Source: Oceanicaulis sp. HTCC2633 (lineage in GTDB: Bacteria > Pseudomonadota > Alphaproteobacteria > Caulobacterales > Maricaulaceae). From it: a DNA stretch of 64,000 nt. Positions 1 through 9,039 of this stretch are shown here, one piece after another; the first letter of the stretch is position 1; each line of letters begins with the position of its first letter. The translations under genes and the position numbers were made by a program. The stretch is taken from positions 1,257,251 through 1,321,250 of the forward strand of contig NZ_CH672428.1 of NCBI RefSeq assembly GCF_000152745.1, in the 5' to 3' direction. The notes beneath the pieces were generated by a model that was given only the letters and a program-made list of their open reading frames with translations, was not told the DNA's origin and searched no databases.

Positions 1-60
1 CACGCCATGCAAAACGGGCGCCCCGCAATCGCGAAGCGCCCGTAACAGTCCCCAACCCCT

Positions 61-89
61 GAGGGAGGCCCCAGCAGGGGCTCTCCCTT
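61..89 (-). terminator. Hairpin downstream of the OmpW gene
   Basis: An inverted repeat with AGGGAG-GCCCC on one arm and GGGGC-T-CTCCCT on the other lies just past the 3' end of the minus-strand OmpW gene. A second shorter GC hairpin follows at about 15-42. There is no clear T-tract, so intrinsic termination is plausible but not certain. Confidence 0.45.
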
Positions 90-99
90 GTGCAGGCGT

Positions 100-747
100 C
101 TAGTAACGCCAGCCGAAGCCAACGCCGACAATCCAGGGATCAATGTCCACGTCTGCATTGACGACCGCGTTGAGCGCCGTGCTCGCGTCCACGGTCACAT
201 CGGTGTTGATCCAGACCTTCTTGACGTCGAAGTTCAGGAACCAGCGCTCGTTGATCGCGTAATCGACGCCCGCCTGAAGCGCGAGGCCGAAGGACGGGTC
301 ATAGTCGATGCCGTCCAGGATCGTGCCGGAGGGCAGATCGTCATTGAAGAAGATCGTGTAGTTCACGCCCGCGCCGAGATACGGACGGACCTGACCTTCA
401 GGGTTGAAGTGATATTGCAGGGTCAGGGTCGGCGGCAGCAGGGTGACGTCGCCCAGATCAAGATCACCGACAGCGGTGTCCACCGCCATCACGTCATGCG
501 GCGTGACGCCCAGGATCAGTTCTGCGGCGATGTTGTCGGTGAAGAAGTAGCTGATGTCGAATTCCGGCACGACAGAGGTGTCGATATCGACATCGCCGCC
601 AATGGTCTGGATGTCCGCGCCTTCATCAGGCTGAACGGTGATGGCGCGCACGCGGAACTGCCAGTCGCCCTTTTCGGCCAGGGCAGCGGGAGCCGTCATG
701 CCGGTCAGTGCAACAACGCCGGCGGCGGCGAGAAGGAGCTTTTTCAT
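100..747 (-). CDS. OmpW-family outer membrane protein
   Basis: This is a 215-aa secreted beta-barrel protein. I chose the ATG at 747 because it begins a classic signal peptide (MKKLLLAAAG... ending near ALAEKG) and has AAGGGA upstream; the longer reading frame has no such support. The mature protein has alternating amphipathic strands, the family phrase RPYLGAGVNYT, and ends in an aromatic residue (GWRY), as outer-membrane barrels do for BAM recognition. OmpW proteins are 8-stranded barrels with a narrow hydrophobic channel; their substrates are poorly defined. It is read in the same direction as the TonB receptor upstream but has its own leader region of about 130 bp, so co-transcription is uncertain. 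Confidence 0.85.
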   Translation of the reverse strand: MKKLLLAAAGVVALTGMTAPAALAEKGDWQFRVRAITVQPDEGADIQTIGGDVDIDTSVVPEFDISYFFTDNIAAELILGVTPHDVMAVDTAVGDLDLGDVTLLPPTLTLQYHFNPEGQVRPYLGAGVNYTIFFNDDLPSGTILDGIDYDPSFGLALQAGVDYAINERWFLNFDVKKVWINTDVTVDASTALNAVVNADVDIDPWIVGVGFGWRY

Positions 748-878
748 GGGTACGTCCCTTTTCCCATAGTGAAGATGGGGACTTTCTGCGCCCGCTCGCG
801 AAGGTTTGATATATGGCAAGGCGCCGCGCGTCCGGCTGACGCGCGGCGCCCTGCCGCAGGGAAGGGAAGCACCCTGCT

Positions 879-3005
879 TTAGAAGCTGGTCCGGACTGCG
901 ATGCGCACATTCCGCCCCGGCAACGGCACCTGGTCCTTCAGGAAGGAGGTGTGCACCCGCCCCTCTTCGTCGGTGATGTTGCGCACGCCGAGAATGACGC
1001 GCACATCCCGGTCCGCAAACGGGGTCACTTCGAGATCCGCATTGAACATGGCGTAGCCATCGGTCTCGGTCTCGAACGCTGCGGTTTCATCCTGATCGGC
1101 CACCAGATGCGCCTCGCCACGCACGGACCAGACGCCCCGTTCGGCGATCAGCGCGATATTGGAGGACAAAGGCGGAATGCGCGGCAGATCGCCGCCGTCA
1201 TCCACCGTGCCGCGAACATAATCAAGGCTGGCCTCGCCGCTGAACGCCCAGCCTCGGACGGCGCCGAGAGCCGCTGTCAGCTGCGCTTCAAATCCATAGA
1301 GCGCCGTATCGGCCTGGCGATATTCAAAGACGTCAAAGCCTTCCTCCTCCTCGCCCGTCGGAAACAGACCGATGAAGCCGTCATAATCGGCGTAGAACAC
1401 ATTGCCCTCAGCCGAGACGCGGGCGCCGGAGTACCGGGCCGTCAATTCGCCCGACCAGGCCACTTCCGTATCGAGATCCAGGCTGCCCCGTTCATAGGCG
1501 CGTGTGGCGGCGTGAGGCCCGTCAGCAAAGACTTCCGCATCCGTCGGCGCGCGTTCGGTGCGCGACAGGGTCGCTGCGAGGAACCAGTCTTCACGCGGAC
1601 GTACGAACACCGATCCGGAACCGGACACCGTGTCGAATGAACGCGTTGCACGCTGGCCGCTCAGCTCCCTGCTTTCGACCCGCAGACCGCCTTCAAGACC
1701 CCAGTCTCCATTGTCCCAGCGCTCGGTGACGAACGCGCCCCAGTCCTGGGTGGTGACCGGCTCGATATAGCTCTCATCACCCTCGGCGGAGAAGTCCTGG
1801 GTCAGCGCCTGAATGCCCCAGGCGCCCTGGCGATCGCCTCCATGGTCATGGCCCACCTCGATCCGGCCTTCAAAGCCGTTCTTGCGGAACAGGGTCCCGA
1901 TTTCCCCCTCTTCGAGCTCCGCATGAGTGTAATGGGCATGAGCAAAGCTCCAGCGAACCCGGTTGAACAGGGCGTCCCGGTTCAGCTCACCGCGCAGGTC
2001 GATGCGGGTCTGGTCGAGTACGAGGCGCGGCGCCTCTTCGCCCTCATGGGCGTGATCATCGTGATCCTCGTCGTGATCATCCTCGCCCTCTTCGTGGTCA
2101 TGCTCCTCCTCATGGGCGTGATCATGGCCGGGCAGACCGTATTCGGCGTCCGTCTCTTTCACAGAGAGGCCGATAAAACCCCAGTCTCGAACCAGCGAAA
2201 CGGCGCCGGAATAGGTCTCGAAGGTGTAGTCGGAATCCGGAACCGAGCCATGGGCCGGCTCTTCCTCATCGTGATGATCCTCACCGTCGTCATGGTCTTC
2301 ATCCTCATGATGGTGGTCTTCACGCAGGGCTTCGGTTTCGGCGAACCCGGGAATGTCGAAATCATCGCCTTCGCGCTTGAGACCTTCGAGCTGGATCATC
2401 AGACCATTGAAGTCCGCGGTGACGCGACCCGCCGCCTGCGCGCCCTCATCCACGCTCGTGGCGCCGAGATAGGCGAAGCCATCAATCAGATTCTCATTGC
2501 GCTCGCTCGGGATGCGTCCGTCGAGCACGTTGACAACGCCGCCGACTGCGCCGCCGCCATAGGCGATCGCCGCGGGACCTCGCAGCACCTCGATCTGTCG
2601 GGCGCCCAGCGCTTCAGCCGATACCGCATGGTCGGGGCTGGCGCTCGACGCGTCCAGCGCGCCCAGACCATTGATCAGGACGCGCACGCGATCCGCGCCC
2701 AGACCCCGCACGATCGGGCGACCGGCGGCCGGGCCGAAATAGGTGCTGTTCACGCCCGGAAGACGATCGAGCGTGTCGGCGATATTGCCGTTGAGGTCGC
2801 GTTCGATCTGTCGGGCGGAGACGACACCGACAGAGCCCACCATCTCCTCGCTTCTGAGCTGGAGGGGAGCAGAGCGGACCACAATGACGTCATCGGCGTC
2901 AGCCTCTGCAGGGATCGCGGTCTGCGCCAGAGCCGCAGATCCGGTCAGCGCAAGCAGGCTGACGGCGGCCCCCAGCCGACGAGCATGTGAGAAATCTGAC
3001 GCCAT
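879..3005 (-). CDS. TonB-dependent receptor with His-rich loops, ZnuD-like
   Basis: This 708-aa outer-membrane receptor starts at the ATG at 3005, preceded by GGGGTAG; an in-frame TTG five codons upstream would bury that site. It has a signal peptide ending near ALAQT, a plug domain at about residues 45-165 (DTLDRLPGVNSTYFG, PIVRGLGADRVRVLING, EVLRGPAAIAYGGGAVGGVV) and a barrel ending in VRTSF. Two extended segments at about residues 228-250 and 292-326 are almost entirely His, Asp and Glu, the signature of the ZnuD class that captures zinc at the cell surface. A Zur-type regulator gene lies divergently, with duplicated operator-like sequences between them, so zinc-repressed expression is inferred. 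An alternative metal such as nickel or copper cannot be excluded by sequence. Confidence 0.88.
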   Translation of the reverse strand: MASDFSHARRLGAAVSLLALTGSAALAQTAIPAEADADDVIVVRSAPLQLRSEEMVGSVGVVSARQIERDLNGNIADTLDRLPGVNSTYFGPAAGRPIVRGLGADRVRVLINGLGALDASSASPDHAVSAEALGARQIEVLRGPAAIAYGGGAVGGVVNVLDGRIPSERNENLIDGFAYLGATSVDEGAQAAGRVTADFNGLMIQLEGLKREGDDFDIPGFAETEALREDHHHEDEDHDDGEDHHDEEEPAHGSVPDSDYTFETYSGAVSLVRDWGFIGLSVKETDAEYGLPGHDHAHEEEHDHEEGEDDHDEDHDDHAHEGEEAPRLVLDQTRIDLRGELNRDALFNRVRWSFAHAHYTHAELEEGEIGTLFRKNGFEGRIEVGHDHGGDRQGAWGIQALTQDFSAEGDESYIEPVTTQDWGAFVTERWDNGDWGLEGGLRVESRELSGQRATRSFDTVSGSGSVFVRPREDWFLAATLSRTERAPTDAEVFADGPHAATRAYERGSLDLDTEVAWSGELTARYSGARVSAEGNVFYADYDGFIGLFPTGEEEEGFDVFEYRQADTALYGFEAQLTAALGAVRGWAFSGEASLDYVRGTVDDGGDLPRIPPLSSNIALIAERGVWSVRGEAHLVADQDETAAFETETDGYAMFNADLEVTPFADRDVRVILGVRNITDEEGRVHTSFLKDQVPLPGRNVRIAVRTSF

Positions 3006-3019
3006 GGAACTACCCCGCA

Positions 3020-3057
3020 ATGTTATAAAGTCACGTTACGTAATGTCATAACGTCAC
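3020..3057. promoter_or_regulatory. Two directly repeated Zur-like operator sites
   Basis: ATGTTATAAAGTCAC (3020-3034) and ATGTCATAACGTCAC (3043-3057) agree at 13 of 15 positions and are 23 bp apart, about two helical turns. They lie just upstream of the TonB receptor start and face the divergent Fur/Zur gene. The AT-rich GTTATAA/CATAAC core resembles alphaproteobacterial Zur boxes. Binding by the neighbouring regulator is an inference. Confidence 0.6.
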
Positions 3058-3186
3058 CCTCTTGGCGCATCAAGTCTGGATTCCCACTTATGCGCATGAA
3101 GAGTTCGCAATCCGGACCACACGATGATCCCCTCAGGCTGGCCCCCGTACTCGCGCCGTCCTGCGAAAGCCGTTAGAGTGAAAGCC

Positions 3187-3621
3187 ATGACCAGTGCGAT
3201 TCAAACACTCGACGCCGCCGAACGGTTCTGCACCGAGCGCGGCCTGTCGCTGACGCCCATGCGCCGGCGAGTTCTGGAATTGCTGGTGGAGGCTGGCGGT
3301 CCGGTCAAAGCCTATGACCTGCTGTCCGCCCTCAAGCCCGGCGGCGCCGCCCAGCCCCCTACGGTCTATCGCGCGCTCGACTTCCTCACCCGCGCAGGTC
3401 TCGCCCACAAGGTCGAAGCGCTGAACGCCTATACCGCCTGCCTGAACGGGCATGATGAAGAGGATCCCTGCACCGGGTCAGCCGAACTCTTCATCTGTGA
3501 GTCCTGCGGCAATGTCGATGAGCGCCACATGCACCGTGCGCCGTCCGACGCCCCCGACGGCTTCGTGATCAGCCGCAGCGTGGTCGAGCATTACGGCCAG
3601 TGCGCGCGCTGCGCCAACTGA
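3187..3621 (+). CDS. zur: Fur-family transcriptional regulator, probably Zur
   Basis: This 144-aa protein has the Fur fold: an N-terminal winged helix (residues about 15-85, with LTPMRRRVLELLVE and PPTVYRALDFL) and a C-terminal metal-binding and dimerisation part containing CESC and CARC pairs plus ERHMH. The start at 3187 gives the normal family length; the extension to 3124 is low-complexity and unsupported. Zur rather than Fur is inferred because the protein resembles the short alphaproteobacterial Zur type, lacks the typical Fur His-rich end, and is divergent from a His-rich ZnuD-like receptor with operator-like repeats at the shared promoter. The regulator is therefore likely to repress zinc uptake when zinc is replete and may regulate itself. 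Confidence 0.85.
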   Translation: MTSAIQTLDAAERFCTERGLSLTPMRRRVLELLVEAGGPVKAYDLLSALKPGGAAQPPTVYRALDFLTRAGLAHKVEALNAYTACLNGHDEEDPCTGSAELFICESCGNVDERHMHRAPSDAPDGFVISRSVVEHYGQCARCAN

Positions 3622-3707
3622 CGCCTCCTCGCTTTTACGTCCCGGAGCCCTGACAGAGCCGGCGAAGCGCCCTAGCTTTCCATCTGAAACAGATGGGAGT
3701 TCAGCCA

Positions 3708-4631
3708 ATGCGGGTCTTGTGGCGCGGCAACGCCAATACATGGGAATGTGACGAGCTGGGCCATCTCAATGTCCGGTTCTATATGGCAAAGGCGCAGGAA
3801 GCGCTGGCGGGCCTCGCGGACCAGCTGGGCATGCATCACGCCTTCGCGCCGGACGCCACGGCCACCTTGATCCCCCGCGATGTCACCCTCCGGTTCCTGG
3901 CGGAAGCCCGTCCGGGGGCGCCCCTGCATATTTCGGGCGGCGTCATCGGTCATGACGAGACCAGCCTGACAGTGGCCATGATCCTGTTTCACGCCGCCAG
4001 CAACACGCCCGCCGCCACATTCGAGATCCGCGCAGAGCACTCCCATGCGCTGACCGGACGGGTGTTTGGCTGGCCGCAGCGCAGTCTCGAGGCGCTCGAC
4101 GCCAGCCTGATCGACCGCCCGGAGCTGCTGACGACGCGCAGCCTGGGCATGGCGGCGCCCAGCGAGACTCTGTCGCTATCCAGGGCGCAGACGCTGGGCC
4201 TTCAGGAAATCGGGCGCGGCCGGATCAATCGCGATGAGCTTGACGCCTTTGGCCGCATGCGCGCCGAGTTCGGGATCGGCAAGGTGTCCGACAGCGTCAT
4301 TCACTTCAGCGACGGCTTTCCCGAGCAATGGCAGGCGTTTGCGGACAATACGCCGATACGCGTCGCCAGCGCCGTCCTGGAATCCCGCCTCAGCTTCCGC
4401 CGTTTCCCCACCCAGGGCGAAGGTTTCGTCATCCGGTCGGGACTCAAATCCGCAACAGAGACTGTGCGCACCCTGGTGCACTGGGCGCTGGATCCGGTCA
4501 GCGGACGCCCGTTGTGGAGCATGGAAGCGGTCGCCTGCATGCTGAACCTTGAAACCCGCCGACTGGAGCGCGTCAGCCCGGACCGGCTCGCCCAGCTGCA
4601 ATCAAGAACCCAGCCGGAGCTGGTCCTCTGA
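3708..4631 (+). CDS. Acyl-CoA thioesterase-like double hotdog protein
   Basis: This 307-aa protein has an N-terminal 4-hydroxybenzoyl-CoA-thioesterase-type hotdog (WECDELGHLNVRFYMAKAQE; the HLNVRFY segment is the active-site helix region) and a second, more divergent hotdog half from about residue 170. I prefer the ATG at 3708, with GGGAG nine bases upstream, over the in-frame ATG at 3693 that contains this ribosome site. Related proteins hydrolyse acyl-CoA esters in the cytosol; the substrate is unknown. It is a single gene, convergent with the next one at a 7-bp gap. It is one of four hotdog thioesterases in this window. Confidence 0.75.
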   Translation: MRVLWRGNANTWECDELGHLNVRFYMAKAQEALAGLADQLGMHHAFAPDATATLIPRDVTLRFLAEARPGAPLHISGGVIGHDETSLTVAMILFHAASNTPAATFEIRAEHSHALTGRVFGWPQRSLEALDASLIDRPELLTTRSLGMAAPSETLSLSRAQTLGLQEIGRGRINRDELDAFGRMRAEFGIGKVSDSVIHFSDGFPEQWQAFADNTPIRVASAVLESRLSFRRFPTQGEGFVIRSGLKSATETVRTLVHWALDPVSGRPLWSMEAVACMLNLETRRLERVSPDRLAQLQSRTQPELVL

Positions 4632-4638
4632 CACTGGC

Positions 4639-5616
4639 TTACTGACCGCCCGAGCCCGCCAGTTCGCGGGCGCGCCTTGCCGCCATGCGGGCCTGGACCG
4701 CCTGACCGTCCGTGCGGGCGGCGCTGGCTGCCGTGTCAAACAATTCCGCGGCGGCCTGATGATCACCCTGATCGCTGAGAATGCGCGCCAGCCCGAGGGC
4801 CGCCTGGAAATGGCGCGGATCAAACGCCAGCACCCGCTGATAGAGCGCAACAGCGCCCTCGCTGTCGCCCATGCTCACAAGACAGTCTGCATGCGTAGAG
4901 AGCAGGTTCAGATCCCAGGGCGCATCGGCGAGCCGGGCCGCTGAGTCCGGACACACGCTTTCATCAATCACCACGTCCCCGCCCAATTGCATGGGTTGAC
5001 CCGATGCAGGCTCATGAGCGGAAGTGGCGTGAGAGTGCGCAGGCGTATTGCCTGCAGGGGCAGCCTCGCCGGGGTCAGCCTCATGCGTTGAAGGCGCGGC
5101 GGACGACGCATGCCCTGACCCGCCATGATCGGCCGATGCGGCTGAGGCTTGGGACGACGCACCCTGCGCCGGCTCCGTGTGCGGGGCGCTCTCGGCCGGA
5201 CGCGCCTGTTCCGTCGCGTGCGTGCGGGGCGGCGTGCGACTGATCGGGGCGGACACGCCCGTCACGTTCAGGAGCGTGACCAGAACGCCGCCCTGTCGTA
5301 CTTCCGCCTCGCCGCCGGAAAAGGCGCCCGAAACGGAAATGGAGACGCCATTGGGCGCGCGGCTCAGCGCGAGCGCCGAAACAGGACCCCGGACGGCTGG
5401 TTCGATCCGGCGCGAACCTTCGGAGGATACGCCGTCCACGTGCAGGACGAGCCCTTCGCCGGGCCGCACCTGCACCGCCTGGGGTTGCTCGTCGAAGCTG
5501 AGCCAGAGCTGGGTGCGCCCGGCCTCCTGCAACACGGAGACGTCGCGCAGGTCCGCCTGGGCGGCGCTGCAGGTCAGGGCGGCCAGAGCCGAAGCTGTCA
5601 GAACGCGTATCATCAT
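4639..5616 (-). CDS. Secreted TPR protein with low-complexity linker
   Basis: This 325-aa protein starts with a signal peptide (MMIRVLTASALAALTCSAAQA). Residues about 22-125 form a beta-rich domain reminiscent of AMIN-type envelope domains (weak resemblance only). A linker of about 100 residues, rich in Ala, Ser, His, Pro and Glu (many HATS/HAE repeats), follows. The C-terminal 115 residues contain two or three TPR-like helical pairs (VALYQRVLAFDPRHFQAALG). It is probably periplasmic and acts as a scaffold. It is read in the same direction as the upstream lipoprotein gene at about a 55-bp distance, so the two may be co-expressed. No catalytic motif is visible. Confidence 0.65.
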   Translation of the reverse strand: MMIRVLTASALAALTCSAAQADLRDVSVLQEAGRTQLWLSFDEQPQAVQVRPGEGLVLHVDGVSSEGSRRIEPAVRGPVSALALSRAPNGVSISVSGAFSGGEAEVRQGGVLVTLLNVTGVSAPISRTPPRTHATEQARPAESAPHTEPAQGASSQASAASADHGGSGHASSAAPSTHEADPGEAAPAGNTPAHSHATSAHEPASGQPMQLGGDVVIDESVCPDSAARLADAPWDLNLLSTHADCLVSMGDSEGAVALYQRVLAFDPRHFQAALGLARILSDQGDHQAAAELFDTAASAARTDGQAVQARMAARRARELAGSGGQ

Positions 5617-5671
5617 ACCGCATCTCTTGCCGCGAGTCGGAAACCTGACGCCAGAAGTTCCGAACCTGACA

Positions 5672-6577
5672 TCAGAAACGCAATCCGGGTTCCAGTTGCG
5701 CCATGGGCCCGCTCAGGCAGGCGTCATACCCCAGAGCGCCCAGCGTCTCGCCTGTCTGGTCCACCACGCGCTCATAAACGGCGCAGGCCTCCCCGGCTTC
5801 GGGCATCACATTGAGGATGAAGACCGGATCACCCTCGCCCTCACGGGCGGGCGCATCATCACTCACCACCCGCCAGCGGGCCTGTCCGTTCTCCAGCGTG
5901 CAATCCCAGCGCCCGGACTCGCCAAACCTCATCCGCACCACGGCGTCCGGGCCCGTCGCCGCCACATGCAGGACCTGCGCCCGCCCCGCCCCCCGGACAA
6001 ACGCCATGGAGGAGGACTGACTCTGATCCAGACAGGTCCGGATCAGAGGCAGATAACGCGGCAATTCATCAGACCAGCTCGGTTGCGGCCCGATTTCCGA
6101 TGCGCAGCCCTGATAGGCGCCGCCCTCGGTCTCGATGTGGGCGAACCGGCCATACTGGCGATCATTCACTTCGCAGACGCCCGCTTCGAGCTCGATCGTG
6201 ATCGCCGCCCCGTCCTCGGCATAGCCTTCAAAGCGGCGCACGCCGTCACTCAGCCATTGGCTGTCTGGACGGAGCTCGGCGTAGACGGTGACATCGCCCT
6301 CGACGGCATGGGCGTAAACGGCGCGCACGGCTCCGTCCGCTTCCAGAAAGTGCAGATCGCCATAAAAGCCCGCCCCGTCTATCTCATAGCCCGAGGTCGG
6401 CTCCGTGTCGGGGCGCGTGTCCGGAGCCAGGCTCGGAGTGGGCGCGAAAATCCGGGACTCCGTGGGCGCGCCGAAATTCGCCATGGGCGAAGGCGGAGGC
6501 GGCAAGGTTTGCGAGCATGCGCTCGCCATCAGAACCAGCCCGAAAAGTCCCGCAAAGCGGACGAAATTAAGCCTCAT
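5672..6577 (-). CDS. Putative lipoprotein of unknown function
   Basis: The 301-aa product starts at the ATG at 6577, with AGGA upstream, and begins MRLNFVRFAGLFGLVLMASAC, a lipoprotein signal with cysteine at about residue 21. The long N-terminal extension in the open frame up to 6841 runs under the divergent methyltransferase and is not credible. A Pro-rich linker leads into beta-rich repeats with paired cysteines (EAGVCEV, YQGCASE, RWDCTLE, EACAVYE, GYDACLS). The layout suggests two related modules resembling the META/COG3650-type periplasmic domains, which is inference. It is divergent from the methyltransferase gene. Confidence 0.65.
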   Translation of the reverse strand: MRLNFVRFAGLFGLVLMASACSQTLPPPPSPMANFGAPTESRIFAPTPSLAPDTRPDTEPTSGYEIDGAGFYGDLHFLEADGAVRAVYAHAVEGDVTVYAELRPDSQWLSDGVRRFEGYAEDGAAITIELEAGVCEVNDRQYGRFAHIETEGGAYQGCASEIGPQPSWSDELPRYLPLIRTCLDQSQSSSMAFVRGAGRAQVLHVAATGPDAVVRMRFGESGRWDCTLENGQARWRVVSDDAPAREGEGDPVFILNVMPEAGEACAVYERVVDQTGETLGALGYDACLSGPMAQLEPGLRF

Positions 6578-6670
6578 ATCGTCGTCATCCTGAAGCTGAC
6601 CGCCCCTGCCCGTCACAGTCGGGGCGCACTTTAGCGTCCTCTCGCGCTTCGTGAAAAGCGCCAAGCCTGT

Positions 6671-7855
6671 ATGCTGTCGCTCATGCGCAGTGATTCCCGA
6701 TACGGCTATTACGAGTTCTTCTGTGGCGGCGGGATGGCGCGCCTGGGACTTGGCGCGCATTGGCGCTGCCATTTCGCCAATGATATCGACGCGGACAAGG
6801 CGAACGCCTATCGCGACAATTTCGGTGATGACCATTTCCACCAGGGCGATGTCTGCGCGCTCAAACCGTCAGACCTGCCCGGCGAAGCGGATCTCGCCTG
6901 GGCGAGCTTTCCCTGTCAGGATCTGTCCCTGGCCGGCCCGCGCTCCGGGCTGGCGGGTGAACGTTCGGGCGTGTTCTACGGCTTCTGGCGGCTGATCGAG
7001 GGGCTCAGAGCTGAAGGTCGGGCCCCCAAGCTGATCGCGCTCGAGAACGTCACCGGGCTCCTGACCTGTTCAAACGGCGCTGATTTCGCCGCCCTGTGCC
7101 AGACCCTGGACGAAGGCGGATACCGGGTCGGCGCGCTGGAGATCGATGCGCGCTGGTTCGTGCCGCAATCGCGCCCGCGCCTGTTCGTCGTGGCGCTGCG
7201 CAAGGACATCCCCATTCCCGACGAGCTGGTGCTCGATGAAGCGCCGGACGGCATCTCGCCCTTTCATACCCGCGCGGTGCGCCGGGCGGCGGAACGCCTG
7301 CCCGAAGCGCAAAAGACTAACTGGCTGTGGTGGGCCCTGCCCGTGCCGCCCATACCGAACCAGACCCTCGGCGATCTGATCGAACCGGCCCGCCGCACCC
7401 CCTGGCACAGCCCGGAAGAGACCCGGCGACTGCTCGCCATGATGAGCCCGGGCAACAAGGCCAAGCTCAAGGCGGCGCGTCAGTCTGATGCACCCATGAT
7501 CGGCGCGCTCTATCGCCGGACCCGCATGGAGAAGGGCGAGCGCATCCAGCGCGCCGAGGTGCGCTTTGACGGACTGGCGGGCTGCCTGCGCACGCCCGGC
7601 GGCGGCTCGTCGCGCCAGTTCATTGTCTCGGTGCGATCCGGCCGCGTGCGCACCCGACCGATGACGGCGCGGGAATATGCACGCCTGATGGGCCTGCCCG
7701 ATGAGTACAGACTGCCCCAACGCGAGAGCGCGGGCCTGCATCTGGCGGGTGATGGCGTCGCGGCCCCCGTGGTCGCCTTCCTGCGCGAGAACCTGTTCGA
7801 GCCCATCCTGGAACACGCTGAAGCGGTCCTGCCCGCAAGCGAGCCTGCGGAATAG
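6671..7855 (+). CDS. DNA (cytosine-5)-methyltransferase
   Basis: The 394-aa enzyme carries the ordered C5-methyltransferase motifs: motif I FFCGGGMARLGLG (about residues 15-27), motif IV with the catalytic cysteine FPCQDLSLAG (about 80-90), motif VI ALENVTGLL (about 123), motif VIII QSRPRLFVVA (about 166), a target-recognition region at about 230-320 including GCLRTPGGGSSRQF, and the C-terminal motif RLMGLPDEYRLP. It transfers methyl from SAM to C5 of cytosine in a specific, unknown site. There is no restriction endonuclease gene beside it, but a Vsr mismatch endonuclease follows one gene later. No Shine-Dalgarno is visible; an ATG at 6683 with TATGCT seven bases upstream may be the true, leaderless start. 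Confidence 0.9.
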   Translation: MLSLMRSDSRYGYYEFFCGGGMARLGLGAHWRCHFANDIDADKANAYRDNFGDDHFHQGDVCALKPSDLPGEADLAWASFPCQDLSLAGPRSGLAGERSGVFYGFWRLIEGLRAEGRAPKLIALENVTGLLTCSNGADFAALCQTLDEGGYRVGALEIDARWFVPQSRPRLFVVALRKDIPIPDELVLDEAPDGISPFHTRAVRRAAERLPEAQKTNWLWWALPVPPIPNQTLGDLIEPARRTPWHSPEETRRLLAMMSPGNKAKLKAARQSDAPMIGALYRRTRMEKGERIQRAEVRFDGLAGCLRTPGGGSSRQFIVSVRSGRVRTRPMTAREYARLMGLPDEYRLPQRESAGLHLAGDGVAAPVVAFLRENLFEPILEHAEAVLPASEPAE

Positions 7856-7857
7856 CC

Positions 7858-9039
7858 ATGAAGATCGCCATCATCGGCAGCGGGATATCCGGGCTGGCCA
7901 GCGCCGCCCTTCTCGCCCGGGATGGACATGCCGTCAGCGTGTTTGAGCGCTTTGACGCGCCGCGTCCGCTGGGCGCGGGCCTGCTGTTGCAGCCTTCGGG
8001 GCTTGAGGCGCTCGACGCCATGGGTCTCAGAGAGAAGGCCGAGACTTGCGGCGCGCAAGTGACCCGCCTGATCGGCCGCACGCCCAAGGGACGCACCGTG
8101 CTCGATCTGCGCTATGCCGATGGCCGGCCCGGCGATGTCGGGATCGGCATTCACCGCGCCAGCCTGTTCAACCTGCTTCATGACGCCGCGCTTCAAACAT
8201 CCATCGACTGGCGCACCGGACAGGGCGTTCGCACCCTGCACGACCTGAACGACAAACCGCGACTTGAGCTTAAAACCGGCGATATGAGCGAGCCGTTCGA
8301 TCTGGTGGTCGCGGCGGACGGCGCCCATTCCAGCCTGCGCCGCCAGATCTGCCCGACCGCGCGTGATCGCGTTTATCCGTGGGGCGCAATGTGGGCGATC
8401 CTGCCGGATCCGGAAGGACGGCGGAACGGCCTGCTCGATCAGGTCTATCGCGGCTGCGACGTGATGATCGGCCTCCTGCCGGTGGGCGACAATCCCGCCG
8501 ATCCTGACGGGCGGCCCGGCGTCAGTTTCTTCTGGTCCTTGCGCGGCGACGCCATTCCCGCCTGGCATGCCGATGGGCTGGACGCCTTCAAGACGCGCCT
8601 TCGTGGGCTCTGGCCCCGCGCGGCGGACGTGATCGATCCCGTGACGGACGCCGCAGTCTTCGCCGAGGCGCGCTATCGCGATTGCGTCTGCCCCAGCTGG
8701 AGGCGCGGCAAGGCCGTGCTGATCGGGGACGCCGCCCACGGGATGAGCCCGCAACTGGGCCAGGGCGCCAATCTGGCGCTCGGCGATGCGCTGAGCCTCG
8801 CCCGTCAGCTCAAGGACGATGCGCCCGTGATCCATGCGCTCAAGGGCTTTGAAGCCGAACGCAAGCCCGTGGCGGGCTATTACACGCTGATGAGCCGGGC
8901 GCTGACGCCGGTGTTTCAGTCAAGCTCGAAGATCATCGGCGTACTGCGGGATGCTTTCATGGGGGTGAGCTGCCGCCTGCCCGGCATCCGCAACTGGATG
9001 GGCTGGACGCTGGTGGGGCGGGGCCGGCTGCCATGGTGA
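7858..9039 (+). CDS. FAD-dependent monooxygenase
   Basis: The 393-aa flavoprotein belongs to the p-hydroxybenzoate-hydroxylase group: GSGISGLASA dinucleotide-binding motif at residues 7-16, the DG motif ADGAHSSLRR at about 152-161, and the second FAD motif GDAAHGMSPQLGQGANLALG at about 289. Such enzymes use NAD(P)H and oxygen to hydroxylate aromatic or related small molecules; the substrate is not deducible. It starts two bases after the methyltransferase stop and its 3' end overlaps the vsr start by seven bases, so it is translationally coupled into that cassette. Why a small-molecule hydroxylase lies between a DNA methylase and its repair nuclease is unclear. Confidence 0.88.
   Translation: MKIAIIGSGISGLASAALLARDGHAVSVFERFDAPRPLGAGLLLQPSGLEALDAMGLREKAETCGAQVTRLIGRTPKGRTVLDLRYADGRPGDVGIGIHRASLFNLLHDAALQTSIDWRTGQGVRTLHDLNDKPRLELKTGDMSEPFDLVVAADGAHSSLRRQICPTARDRVYPWGAMWAILPDPEGRRNGLLDQVYRGCDVMIGLLPVGDNPADPDGRPGVSFFWSLRGDAIPAWHADGLDAFKTRLRGLWPRAADVIDPVTDAAVFAEARYRDCVCPSWRRGKAVLIGDAAHGMSPQLGQGANLALGDALSLARQLKDDAPVIHALKGFEAERKPVAGYYTLMSRALTPVFQSSSKIIGVLRDAFMGVSCRLPGIRNWMGWTLVGRGRLPW

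Noticed and set aside
5177-6634. A 485-codon plus-strand frame across two envelope-protein genes
   Set aside because: Both minus-strand genes have signal peptides and ribosome sites; the plus-strand frame has neither and spans their boundary.
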